A stretch of 64,000 nucleotides of DNA, from NCBI RefSeq assembly GCF_004795105.1, contig NZ_SSBL01000002.1:434001-498000 (forward strand). Direction: 5' to 3'. A program made the position numbers and the translations under genes. Of the stretch, positions 9,997 through 18,250 are shown piece by piece. The number at the start of each line of letters is the position of its first letter. Position 1 is the first letter of the stretch. The DNA is from Streptomyces sp. A0642. GTDB taxonomy: Bacteria > Actinomycetota > Actinomycetes > Streptomycetales > Streptomycetaceae. Under the pieces are notes generated by a model. The model worked only from the letters and a program-made list of their open reading frames with translations. It was not told where the DNA came from and ran no database searches.

Positions 9997-10306
9997 GGTG
10001 GCCTCCTGGCCGTGGGGAACAGGACACAGCAGACCTACCCAGCGGGACGCGGCCGCAGACGTAGGCGTTATGACAACGAGTTCAACGTGCCCGGGGTCAC
10101 AATCCGTTCCCCGAAGGCCGATTATCCGCAAGACGTCCGCTCGTTTCGGCCATGCGACGCCATCTTTCGCGCGGACCGACGCCCGTGCCAGACCCGTCAC
10201 CAGAGTGGCCATATCGGGCATTCACCCCAGAGTGGGCCCGCGCATTGACACCCTCGCGCGCGGGTGGTGGGCTCTGAGCCCACCGGCGGGAGCGAGGGAG
10301 ACAGGG
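9997..10306. other. Intergenic region between divergent malQ operon and GH84 gene
   Basis: 310 bases with no convincing gene. It must hold the promoters of the minus-strand small ORF/malQ unit and of the secreted glycosidase gene. No clear consensus hexamers or operator palindromes were recognised by eye. Confidence 0.5.
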
Positions 10307-13300
10307 ATGCGGCTCAGGCGCAGGAAGCACGCGACGGCCGTCGCCGTGGCTGTGCTCGGCGGTCTGCTCTCCGCGGGAGTCCCGGCCGCCGTCGCCGCCC
10401 CTTCAGCCCCTGGCGCCCCCGCCGTCTCCGCACGGGACCGCCACGACGACGCCGCGCCGCCCGCCGTGTGGCCGCGGCCCCAGAGCATCAAGGTGTCCGG
10501 GGCCTCGGTCCCGCTCTCCGGCGAGGTGACGCTCGTCGCCGGCGACGGGGCAGACCCCTCCGCGGTCGAGGCACTGCGCCAGGTGCTGCGCGACGCGGGT
10601 GGCCGGTCCGTCCACGAGGCGCTGCCCGGCGGCGGACCCGTGATCCGGTTCGGCGGGGACGGGGCCGTGGACGCGCTCCGCACGCTGCGTGCGCCCGACC
10701 GTGCCGATCTCCCGTCGGGCGGCTACCGGATCGCGGTCGGCCGGGTCGCGGGCCGGGACACCGTCGCGGTGGACGGCCTCGGCGAGGACGGCCTGTTCCA
10801 CGCGGCGCAGACGCTGCGTCAGCTGACCTCGGGCGGCCGGATCGCCGGCGTCACCGTCCGGGACTGGCCGGCCGGCGCCGTGCGCGGGATGACCGAGGGC
10901 TTCTACGGCCGGCCCTGGTCCCACGAGGAACGGCTCGCCCAGCTCGCCTTCATGGGGCGCACGAAGCAGAACCGCTACCTCTACGCGGCCGGCGACGACC
11001 CGTACCGGCAGGCCCGCTGGCGGGAGCCGTACCCCGCCGAGCGGCGTGCCGAGTTCCGCGCGCTGGCCGAACGGGCCGCCGCCGAGCATGTGACGCTCGG
11101 CTGGGCGGTGGCTCCGGGCCAGTCCATGTGCCTGTCCTCGGACCGCGACGTGAAGGCGCTGACCAAGAAGATCGACGCCATGTGGGCGCTGGGGTTCCGG
11201 GTCTTCCAGGTGCAGTTCCAGGACGTCAGCTACAGCGAGTGGCACTGCTCGGCGGACGCGGACACCTTCGGCAGGGGCCCCGAGGCGGCGGCCAGGGCGC
11301 AGGCCCGGGTCGTGAGCGCGGTGGCGCGGCATCACGCGGAGCGTCATCCGGGCTCCGAGCCGCTGTCCATGATGCCGACGGAGTTCTTCCAGGACGGGGC
11401 GACGGACTACCGCACCGCGCTCGCGAAGGAGCTCGACGAGCGGGTGCAGGTCGCCTGGACCGGTGTCGGCGTCGTCCCGCGAACCATCACCGGCGGCGAG
11501 CTGGCCGGCGCCCGCTCCACGTTCCGTCATCCGCTGGTCACGATGGACAACTACCCGGTCAACGACTACGCGCAGGACCGGATCTTCCTGGGCCCGTACA
11601 CCGGCCGGGACCCGGCGGTCGCCAGCGGTTCGGCGGCGCTGCTGGCCAACGCGATGGAGCAGCCGTCCGCGTCCCGGATCCCCCTGTTCACCGCCGCCGA
11701 CTTCGCCTGGAACCCGAGGGGGTACCAGCCCCAGGAGTCCTGGCAGGCGGCCCTGGACGATCTCGCGGGCGGCGACGCCCGCAGCGGGGACGCGCTGCGC
11801 GCGCTGGCGGGCAACAGCGCGGGTTCGGTGCTGGGCGGTGACGAATCGGCTTATCTGCGGCCGTTGTTCGCCGCGTTCTGGACGTCCCGTACGGCGGACG
11901 GCGCCCCGGCGCGCGACGCGGCGGCGCGCCGGCTGCGGGCCGCGTTCACGGTGATGCGCGAGACCCCCCAGCGCCTGGCCGGACTGGCCGACGGGCGGCT
12001 CGACGACGAAGTGCGTCCGTGGAGCGAGCAGTTGGCCCGTTACGGCCGGGCGGGCGAGCTGGCCGTGGATCTGCTCCAGGCCCAGGCGCGCGACGACGGG
12101 GCGAGCGCCTGGGAGTCCTCGCTGGCCCTGGAACCGGCGCTGAAGGCCGTGAGGACGGGCGGCGCGACGGTCGGCAAGGGAGTGCTCGGCCCGTTCTTCG
12201 AGCGGGTGCGCAAGGAGGCCGCCGCCTGGACGGGGGCGGACCGGCGCAACGGCACGGTGACCGAGGCCGCGGGCAGCTACACGGTGCGGTTCGGCCGGGT
12301 GCGGCCGCTGGAGACCGTCACCGCGATGACGGTGCCCGGCGAGGACGCGACGGTGTCGGGCGCGACCGTCCAGGCGCATGTGCCCGGCGAGGGCTGGCGG
12401 AGCCTCGGCACCCTGTCGGCGCGGGGCTGGACCCAGGCGCCGGGTCAAGGGGTGCGGGCGGACGCGGTCCGGGTCAGCTGGCCGACCGCCACCCCGGCGG
12501 TCACCGGCGCACCGCCCCTGATCATCCCCCCGCTCGCGGGCACCGCGCCGTCCGCCGGCACGGCCCCCCGGGTGCGCTCGCTGGTGCCGTGGTTCGGCGA
12601 CGAGCCCCCCGCTCGGCTCGCTCTCGCGCGGGGCGAGACGGATGCCGAGATCGGCGGCGGACCGTCGCGGATCGGGGCCCGGCTCTCCGCGCGCCGCCCG
12701 GCCGAGGTGCGCGGCGCGCTGACCGCGAAGGCGCCCAGGGGCATCAAGGTGCGGGTGCCGAAGCACACGACCGTGCCGCGCGGCTCCCGTACGGAGGTGC
12801 CCGTGGAGATCACCGTCCCGGCGGGCACCCCGGCGGGCGAGTACGAGGTGCCGTTCTCCTTCGGGACCGAGGAGACGACCCTGACCGTCCGGGCGTTCCC
12901 CCGCACGGCGGGCCCGGACCTGCTGCGTGCGGCCACCGCCACCTCTTCGGGTGACGAGACCCCGGACTTCCCGGCTGCTTACGCCTCGGACGGCGACCCG
13001 AAGACCCGCTGGTCCTCGCCGGCCGAGGACGGCGCCTGGTGGCAGGCCGAACTGCCCGCCCCGGCCCGGGTCGGCCAGGTGGTGCTGGACTGGCAGGACG
13101 CGTACGCCTCCCGCTACCGCATACAGGTCTCCGCGGACGGCAGCACCTGGCGCACGGCCGCCACCGTCCGCGACGGCGGGGGCGGGCGCGAATCGGTCCG
13201 GATGGACGCGAAGGACACCCGTTTCATCCGGGTCCAGGGCGACGGGCGGGCCACCGAGTACGGCTACTCGCTCTGGTCGGTGCGGGCGTACGCGGTCGCG

Positions 13301-13348
13301 GACCAGCGGCTGTCCGAGCCTGATCCGTCCGGACGAACCCACTCCTGA
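10307..13348 (+). CDS. Secreted GH84-type beta-N-acetylglucosaminidase with NEW3-like and F5/8C (CBM32-like) domains
   Basis: Encodes 1,013 residues. A signal peptide (RRRKHATAVAVAVLGGLLSAGVPAAVAA) leads to an N-terminal beta-N-acetylhexosaminidase-like domain, then a GH84-type barrel beginning at GMTEGFYGRPWSHEER. A beta-sandwich resembling the NPCBM-associated NEW3 domain follows (near residues 780-865). An F5/8-type C (CBM32-like) sugar-binding domain ends the protein (about 870-1,005, with DPKTRWSSPAEDGAWWQ). It should act outside the cell on N-acetylhexosamine-containing glycans. The usual GH84 catalytic Asp-Asp pair appears here as Gln305-Asp306 in VQFQDVSYSEWH, so the mechanism or even activity needs proof. 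The ATG at 10307 has GGGAG upstream and gives the signal peptide directly. Confidence 0.88.
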   Translation: MRLRRRKHATAVAVAVLGGLLSAGVPAAVAAPSAPGAPAVSARDRHDDAAPPAVWPRPQSIKVSGASVPLSGEVTLVAGDGADPSAVEALRQVLRDAGGRSVHEALPGGGPVIRFGGDGAVDALRTLRAPDRADLPSGGYRIAVGRVAGRDTVAVDGLGEDGLFHAAQTLRQLTSGGRIAGVTVRDWPAGAVRGMTEGFYGRPWSHEERLAQLAFMGRTKQNRYLYAAGDDPYRQARWREPYPAERRAEFRALAERAAAEHVTLGWAVAPGQSMCLSSDRDVKALTKKIDAMWALGFRVFQVQFQDVSYSEWHCSADADTFGRGPEAAARAQARVVSAVARHHAERHPGSEPLSMMPTEFFQDGATDYRTALAKELDERVQVAWTGVGVVPRTITGGELAGARSTFRHPLVTMDNYPVNDYAQDRIFLGPYTGRDPAVASGSAALLANAMEQPSASRIPLFTAADFAWNPRGYQPQESWQAALDDLAGGDARSGDALRALAGNSAGSVLGGDESAYLRPLFAAFWTSRTADGAPARDAAARRLRAAFTVMRETPQRLAGLADGRLDDEVRPWSEQLARYGRAGELAVDLLQAQARDDGASAWESSLALEPALKAVRTGGATVGKGVLGPFFERVRKEAAAWTGADRRNGTVTEAAGSYTVRFGRVRPLETVTAMTVPGEDATVSGATVQAHVPGEGWRSLGTLSARGWTQAPGQGVRADAVRVSWPTATPAVTGAPPLIIPPLAGTAPSAGTAPRVRSLVPWFGDEPPARLALARGETDAEIGGGPSRIGARLSARRPAEVRGALTAKAPRGIKVRVPKHTTVPRGSRTEVPVEITVPAGTPAGEYEVPFSFGTEETTLTVRAFPRTAGPDLLRAATATSSGDETPDFPAAYASDGDPKTRWSSPAEDGAWWQAELPAPARVGQVVLDWQDAYASRYRIQVSADGSTWRTAATVRDGGGGRESVRMDAKDTRFIRVQGDGRATEYGYSLWSVRAYAVADQRLSEPDPSGRTHS

Positions 13349-13456
13349 TCCGCCCCGGCGGTCCGGCCCTGAGCCGTCCGACGGTCCGACTCTGAGCCGT
13401 CCGCACAGGCCCGGGCCCGGGCGGGCCCAGCCGTCCGCTCAGCTCCCGTCCGCTCA

Positions 13457-13480
13457 GGTCCGGTCCGGTCCGGTCCGGTG
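13457..13480. repeat. Short GGTCC tandem repeat
   Basis: Four to five head-to-tail GGTCC units in the 145-base gap between the convergent GH84 and HNH genes. Upstream of it CTGAGCCGTCCG also occurs twice. A simple-sequence tract without other function visible. Confidence 0.6.
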
Positions 13481-13493
13481 GAAGCCTTGGGCG

Positions 13494-14030
13494 TCAGGCC
13501 GAGATGCCGTCGATCCGGGCCATCGCGTCGTCCGCACCGAACGGTTGCAGGTAGGGCAGCCAGCGCGGGTCGCGGTGTCCCGTGCCGATGATCCGCCAGG
13601 CCAGCCCGGTCGGCGGCGCGGGCTCCTGGTGCAGCCGCCAGCCGAGCTCGGGCAGGTGGCGGTCGGCCTTGACGTGGTTGCAGCGGCGGCAGGCCGCCAC
13701 CACGTTGTCCCAGGCGTGCTGCCCGCCGCGACTGCGCGGAATGACGTGGTCGACGCTGGTCGCGGCGGCGCCGCAGTACATGCAGCGTCCCCCGTCCCTG
13801 GCGAAGAGCGCCCGGCGGGTCAGCGGGACGGGCCCCCGGTAGGGGACGCGCACGAACCGCTTCAGGCGGACGACGCTGGGGGCCGGGACGGCGCGGGTGG
13901 CACTGTGTACGAAGGCCCCGGACTCCTCGAGACAGACAGCCTTGTTCTCGAGGACGAGGACGAGCGCGCGGCGGAGCGGTACGACGCCGAGTGGCTCGTA
14001 CGACGCGTTGAGAACCAGGACATGCGGCAC
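13494..14030 (-). CDS. HNH endonuclease family protein
   Basis: Encodes 178 residues. The N-terminus VPHVLVLNASYEPLGVVPLR is typical of the conserved actinobacterial HNH proteins. The HNH nuclease core contains CMYCG, SVDHVIPRSRGGQ and the CRRCNHVKA zinc half-site, in normal order and spacing. These housekeeping-like genes are widespread but their physiological role is unknown. The GTG at 14030 is preceded by AAGGAGG with seven bases of spacing, which decides the start. The frame runs far upstream through unrelated genes as a high-G+C artefact. Confidence 0.93.
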   Translation of the reverse strand: MPHVLVLNASYEPLGVVPLRRALVLVLENKAVCLEESGAFVHSATRAVPAPSVVRLKRFVRVPYRGPVPLTRRALFARDGGRCMYCGAAATSVDHVIPRSRGGQHAWDNVVAACRRCNHVKADRHLPELGWRLHQEPAPPTGLAWRIIGTGHRDPRWLPYLQPFGADDAMARIDGISA

Positions 14031-14397
14031 GTGGACGCCTCCTTGTACGCCGGCGGCGCGTGGCTCGCGCCGGGACGATCCGGTCTCAGTCTCCCCTCCT
14101 GCCTGGTCGGAGCGCCACCACGTGCGCGTAACGGGCCGGAAGGATTTTTCTCTCCGGGCCCCGCCGCCCGGCCGCCGGGACGCGCCGGAGCAGGCGCTTC
14201 GGGAGCCTGCCGCCGCGGGCGCGCGCGGTGTGCGATCGGCCACAGACCGCCCGCACACAGCGCCGCCACCACCGGCCGGTCCTCCCTCGTCGCCCTCGCC
14301 GGGTGAGACGCGTCTCTCCCCTCCCTCACGGCAAGGGAGCATTCCGGATGCCCCGTTAGTGTGGTCGTTCAGCGTTCGCCCAACCGGAGGTTTCGCC
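14031..14397. other. Intergenic region between divergent HNH and MscS-type genes
   Basis: 367 bases without a supported gene. It contains the two ribosome sites at its ends (AAGGAGG near 14040 on the minus strand and GGAGG at 14386-14390 on the plus strand) and presumably two divergent promoters. No operator-like palindrome was recognised. Confidence 0.5.
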
Positions 14398-15468
14398 GTG
14401 TCCCTGTCCGCCCTGTTGGCCGCTGCACCGTCGCCCGAGCCCGGTGGCTCGCTGGACGAAGCCGCGAAGCAGGCCGGCAACGCCGCGAGCTGGGTGGAGC
14501 AGAACTGGTCCACCTGGCTGAACACCGGTCTGCGGATCGTGCTCATCGCCGCCATCGCGATCGCGTTGCGCATAGCCGTCCGCCGCACCCTGACCAAGCT
14601 CATCGAGCGGATGAACCGCAGCGCCCAGGCGGTGGAGGGCACCGCGCTCGGCGGCCTGCTGGTCAACGCGGAGCGGCGCCGGCAGCGCTCGGAGGCGATC
14701 GGTTCCGTACTCCGTTCGGTTGCCTCGTTCCTGATCCTCGGCACGGCCGCCCTGATGATCCTGGGTGCGTTCGAGATCAATCTGGCGCCGCTGCTGGCCT
14801 CCGCGGGAGTCGCCGGGGTGGCGCTCGGCTTCGGTGCGCGCAACCTGGTCACCGACTTCCTGTCCGGCGTCTTCATGATCCTGGAGGACCAGTACGGCGT
14901 CGGCGACACCATCGACGCCGGCGTCGCCTCCGGCGAGGTCATCGAGGTCGGCCTGCGGGTCACCAAGCTGCGCGGCGACAACGGCGAGATCTGGTACGTG
15001 CGCAACGGCGAGGTGAAGCGGATCGGCAACCTGAGCCAGGGCTGGTCCACCGCCGGCGTCGATGTGCAGGTACGCCCCACGGAGGACCTCGACCGGGTCC
15101 GTGCGGTGATCACCGAGGCCGCCCAGCTGATGGCCAAGGACGACCCGTGGACCGAGCGCCTGTGGGGCCCCGTGGAGATCCTGGGCCTGGACAGCGTGCT
15201 GCTGGACTCGATGACGGTCCGGGTGACCGCGAAGACGATGCCGGGCAAGGCCCTGGGCGTGGAGCGCGAGCTGCGCTGGCGCATCAAGCGTGCCTTCGAC
15301 GAGGCGGGCATCCGCATGGTCGGCGGCGTTCCGGGGCAGCCGGACGAACCCTCGGCGGCCGACCCGACGGCCGCGATGGCCGCCCCCTCCGCGTACGCCT
15401 CGGCCACCTCGCCCCAGTCCCTGGCGACGACCCCGATCCCTCCGGCGACGCCGAACATCACGAAGTAG
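14398..15468 (+). CDS. Small-conductance mechanosensitive (MscS-type) ion channel
   Basis: Encodes 356 residues. Three hydrophobic segments occur: near residues 38-60, near 100-120 and the pore helix near 127-160. The pore-lining TM3 and the following beta domain are clear from LLASAGVAGVALGFGARNLVTDFLSG and VGDTIDAG. These match the MscS signature. It likely opens on membrane stretch to release solutes in hypo-osmotic shock. The last about 45 residues are an Ala/Pro/Ser-rich tail. The GTG at 14398 follows GGAGG by seven bases. A strong terminator closes the gene. Confidence 0.93.
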   Translation: MSLSALLAAAPSPEPGGSLDEAAKQAGNAASWVEQNWSTWLNTGLRIVLIAAIAIALRIAVRRTLTKLIERMNRSAQAVEGTALGGLLVNAERRRQRSEAIGSVLRSVASFLILGTAALMILGAFEINLAPLLASAGVAGVALGFGARNLVTDFLSGVFMILEDQYGVGDTIDAGVASGEVIEVGLRVTKLRGDNGEIWYVRNGEVKRIGNLSQGWSTAGVDVQVRPTEDLDRVRAVITEAAQLMAKDDPWTERLWGPVEILGLDSVLLDSMTVRVTAKTMPGKALGVERELRWRIKRAFDEAGIRMVGGVPGQPDEPSAADPTAAMAAPSAYASATSPQSLATTPIPPATPNITK

Positions 15469-15483
15469 CTCATCAGCACGTGC

Positions 15484-15520
15484 CGAGGGGCACCCCGCGA
15501 GGTCTGCGGGGTGCCCCTCG
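15484..15520 (+). terminator. Terminator of the MscS-type gene
   Basis: Perfect 15-bp stem (15484-15498 with 15506-15520) with a 7-base loop, 16 bases after the stop codon. Confidence 0.85.
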
Positions 15521-15890
15521 CACATGTCCCGCCCCCGGTGGGGAATCCGGCACGGGGACCGCGCGATGCTTCCGCGACGAGCACGCGGGAAGCCCACGGT
15601 GTGAATAATCTGCGAAATCTACGCGCATCGGACCAAGTGCGATATGCCCGAGCATCCGGGGCGAGCCAAAAGCCGCATACCCGCGCACTGTCCGACGATA
15701 CGCTTCGCACGCCCTCCCACCTGCAAGGGAGCGCGTTCACGAGCACGTCAGAAAGCATTGTCCGCCGTTTTCCCCGGGTGTTATCGTCTTGATCATTGCG
15801 AGGGGGGCATCCCCGCATGCACGGGGGTGGGAATGACGCATGCGCACGCTCCACCTTTCGTGCTGGATGGCATTCCAGAATGGAAGATTC
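15521..15890. other. Lower-G+C intergenic region upstream of the secreted protein gene
   Basis: About 370 bases with visibly lower G+C than the surroundings and no supported gene. It should contain the promoter of the following secreted-protein gene. An in-frame ATG at 15840 extends that gene's reading frame but would bury the signal peptide. Confidence 0.5.
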
Positions 15891-16319
15891 GTGAAGCTTT
15901 CTGCCCGTGCAGCCATGACAGCCGGCACAGCCGCAGTTATCGCTCTTGTTCTCGCACCCACCGCCGAGGCGAACTGGTCGAGCAGCATCACAGCCGCGAG
16001 CGTTTCCTTCGAGTCCCGCCGCTGGTCCGACGAGCTGTACTCCCAGATCCTGTTCACCGGCTGCCACACCGACTCGGGTGTCACGAAGAGCACCGACGTA
16101 CAGATGTGGCACGACATCAGCTTCCAGAGCGACGACTCCTACGACAACAAGACGTTCACCGCGTGCTTCAACGGCGGTACCAGCAACGGCGAATGGACCG
16201 ATCTGGGCTCCGGAATGAAGGACGTATACTTCAAGATCATGAAGATCGGGGGCTCGACCTTCGGGCCGCAGCTCACCGTGAACAGCGTCAGCATCGACAC
16301 CACCAAGGCCGACGGCTGA
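15891..16319 (+). CDS. Small secreted protein of unknown function (cassette gene 1)
   Basis: Encodes 142 residues from a GTG at 15891. A classical signal peptide (VKLSARAAMTAGTAAVIALVLAPTAEA) predicts export with cleavage before NWSSSI. The mature part is about 115 residues, polar and rich in Ser, Thr, Asp and aromatic residues. It has just two cysteines (FTGCHTD and TACFNGG) that could form one disulfide, and it looks beta-rich. No known family is recognised. Codon use is less G+C-extreme than neighbouring genes. A terminator-like hairpin and then a membrane/ABC gene set follow on the same strand, so it may be the exported partner or substrate of that system. The ATG at 15840 is the alternative start but is disfavoured because the signal peptide would be internal. 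Confidence 0.75.
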   Translation: MKLSARAAMTAGTAAVIALVLAPTAEANWSSSITAASVSFESRRWSDELYSQILFTGCHTDSGVTKSTDVQMWHDISFQSDDSYDNKTFTACFNGGTSNGEWTDLGSGMKDVYFKIMKIGGSTFGPQLTVNSVSIDTTKADG

Positions 16320-16329
16320 CCTGATTCCC

Positions 16330-16360
16330 GCCCCGGGGGCCGCAGCCGCGCCCCCGGGGC
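16330..16360 (+). terminator. Hairpin between the secreted protein gene and the ABC cassette
   Basis: Perfect 11-bp G+C stem (16330-16340 with 16350-16360) with a 9-base loop, 11 bases after the stop at 16319 and 26 bases before the next ATG. It may be a full terminator or a partial one that sets a high ratio of secreted protein to transporter. Confidence 0.75.
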
Positions 16361-16385
16361 ACATCCTTATCCTCTGTGAGTCGCG

Positions 16386-17675
16386 ATGAAATTCACCACC
16401 GCATTGAGAAGCAGCAGTGCGCGTTGGGCCGGTCCCGTCGTTCTGCTGATTTCGGCCTTTTATTACATGTCAGCAGAAACCGCACCGCCAAGTCAGTACC
16501 ACCACTGGTCTCCGTCGATAATCGCGGCTCCACTCGTGGTTCTCTACGCACTCGCCTATGCCGCTGCCGCCGCTCTCGCCGTGTGGGAAAGCGGGCGACT
16601 CCGCCAGGCGCGCATCTGGGAATCCCTGCCCACCAGAAGCCGTTACCGGGTAGCGGCCAACGTGCTGCTTCCTGTGGTAATTCTCGCGTGGGCCGCCCTG
16701 CTGCTGCCACCGGCCATCTCTTTGGCACGGACGGGCACCGTCCCGAGCCTCGACTCCCTGCGGCTGCCCTTGATGGGCATGCTGATAGTCGTCGCCCACG
16801 CCATTGCCGGATTCGCCATCGGTGCGGTGCTGCCGCGCCTGATCGCCACACCCGTGGTCGCGGTCGTCGACTGGATCGCGGTCAACTTCACGCGAGGCAC
16901 ACAGCCCTACTGGCTGCGTCATGTCTCCGGCCAGTACTCGGACGTCGGCTTCGGCGAGGTCCCCCGGTTCGTGTCCGTCGCGGTTCCCGTCCTGATGGCG
17001 GGCGGCGTGGCCGTCGGCCTGCTGCTGCTGTGGCTGCCGCTCGGGCCCCGGGTGCTGCGCGGTGTGGTCGCGCTCGGCGTCGCCGCGGCCGGAGTCCTCG
17101 GTGCCCAGCACCTCGCCCGGGACTGGCCGCACGACCCTCCCACGGCCACCGGCCAGGCACCCGTCGACTGCACGGGCGTCAACCCCCGGGTGTGCGTGCC
17201 GCGCATCGCCTCCGGGAGCCTCGACCGCAGCCAGCGCGAGGCCTCTCAGGCGCTGAGCACCCTGCGTGCCGCCGGGGTCCCCGTCGTCGCCCCCAGGCAG
17301 ATCGACGACCTGTACAACGGGTCGGGCGCGGCCGGCACCAGTGAGCAGGTGTGGCGGCTGGGCCTCATGTCGGCCAACCGGCCGCACCAGGTCGGCTACC
17401 AGGTCATGGTCCGCGCGCTGAAGTTCCGTTGCGCCGAGGTCCCCGCCGTCCGGGCCCACTCGGTGTGGCTGTGGGCCGCCACTCGCACCGGCCAGGTCGA
17501 CATGTACCAGGAACGCCGCAGGAGCGAAGGCATCACACCCGAGAGCCGGAAGATCGAGAAGCAGGTGAACGACCAGGTCCGTGAGGTGCTGAGCAAGTCT
17601 CCCGCCGAGCAGAAGACCTGGATCCGCAGCAACCTCGACTCCTGCTCCAAGAGCGCCACGGGGAGCACGGCGTGA
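16386..17675 (+). CDS. Polytopic membrane protein with soluble C-terminal domain (cassette gene 2)
   Basis: Encodes 429 residues. About six hydrophobic helices are visible in the first 240 residues, for example GPVVLLISAFYYMS, IIAAPLVVLYALAYAAAAALAVW, VLLPVVILAWAALLLPPAI and VSVAVPVLMAGGVAVGLLLLWL. The remaining about 185 residues are soluble and contain several cysteines (DCTGVNPRVCVP, FRCAEVP, LDSC). It is probably a permease subunit of the ABC ATPase two genes downstream. No family name is certain. Its stop overlaps the next start by the GTGA quartet at 17672-17675, so these two and the ATPase gene form a translationally coupled unit. Confidence 0.8.
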   Translation: MKFTTALRSSSARWAGPVVLLISAFYYMSAETAPPSQYHHWSPSIIAAPLVVLYALAYAAAAALAVWESGRLRQARIWESLPTRSRYRVAANVLLPVVILAWAALLLPPAISLARTGTVPSLDSLRLPLMGMLIVVAHAIAGFAIGAVLPRLIATPVVAVVDWIAVNFTRGTQPYWLRHVSGQYSDVGFGEVPRFVSVAVPVLMAGGVAVGLLLLWLPLGPRVLRGVVALGVAAAGVLGAQHLARDWPHDPPTATGQAPVDCTGVNPRVCVPRIASGSLDRSQREASQALSTLRAAGVPVVAPRQIDDLYNGSGAAGTSEQVWRLGLMSANRPHQVGYQVMVRALKFRCAEVPAVRAHSVWLWAATRTGQVDMYQERRRSEGITPESRKIEKQVNDQVREVLSKSPAEQKTWIRSNLDSCSKSATGSTA

Positions 17676-18250
17676 GGTGGTGGATCGGTGCCCGACGGGC
17701 GGGGATCACCGTCCCGCTGGCTCTGGCCGTCTTCCTGCTCCCGTTGCTCGCGGTGCAGAACACCGAGGTCGCCCTGCCCGGCATCGTCGGTACTCCCCGG
17801 GTCGCGCTGACCGTGTTCGTGCCCGTACCGCTCGTCGCCTGCCTCATGCACCTCCTGGAGTCACGGGTGCCCGCCCCCGAGGATTCCGGGGTGCGGCCCG
17901 TGGCCAGGTACGACGCCTTGCTCGTCACCGCGGTGGCCGCCGCGGCACTCTGCTGTGCGCTGCTGGTGGCCGCCGTCAGCGATACGCAGCAGGCCGCCGC
18001 CACGGGCCGCAACGTGCTGTTCCTGGCCGGGCTGCTTCTCCTCGGGCGCGCCGTGTTCGGCCCCTCCGCGGTGCTGGTCCCCGTGGCCTGGCTCGTCCTC
18101 GTCGTCGGCATCGGCTTCCGCGGCAACGTGCCCCGGGCGTGGACCATCGTGCCGGAGGCGGCTCGTGACGTCCCGGCGGCCATCGTCTCCCTGCTGGTGT
18201 TCGCCGCCGGCCTCACCGTTCTGATCTTCGCCCCGAGGAAGGCCTCGTGA
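17672..18250 (+). CDS. Integral membrane protein (cassette gene 3)
   Basis: Encodes 192 residues, almost entirely hydrophobic, with five to six predicted transmembrane helices (VPLALAVFLLPLLAV near the start, LLVTAVAAAALCCALLVAAV in the middle, AIVSLLVFAAGLTVLIFA at the end) and an Arg-rich N-terminus. It starts at a GTG overlapping the previous stop and ends in a TGA that overlaps the ATPase GTG. It is likely the second membrane subunit of the transporter. No family recognised. Confidence 0.8.
   Translation: MRWWIGARRAGITVPLALAVFLLPLLAVQNTEVALPGIVGTPRVALTVFVPVPLVACLMHLLESRVPAPEDSGVRPVARYDALLVTAVAAAALCCALLVAAVSDTQQAAATGRNVLFLAGLLLLGRAVFGPSAVLVPVAWLVLVVGIGFRGNVPRAWTIVPEAARDVPAAIVSLLVFAAGLTVLIFAPRKAS

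Noticed and set aside
9062..10306. Upstream extension of the GH84 frame to a 1,428-codon ORF
   Set aside because: It is antisense to malQ and would place the signal peptide inside the protein.
15891..16319. Secreted protein considered as a lactococcin 972-type bacteriocin because of the ABC/membrane neighbours
   Set aside because: Length is greater and the typical W-x-YG and SxYxH-type pattern of that family was not seen; two cysteines are also atypical.
13494..16364. 956-codon minus-strand ORF
   Set aside because: Only the last 178 codons form the HNH protein with its own perfect ribosome site; the rest runs antisense to the MscS-type and secreted-protein genes.
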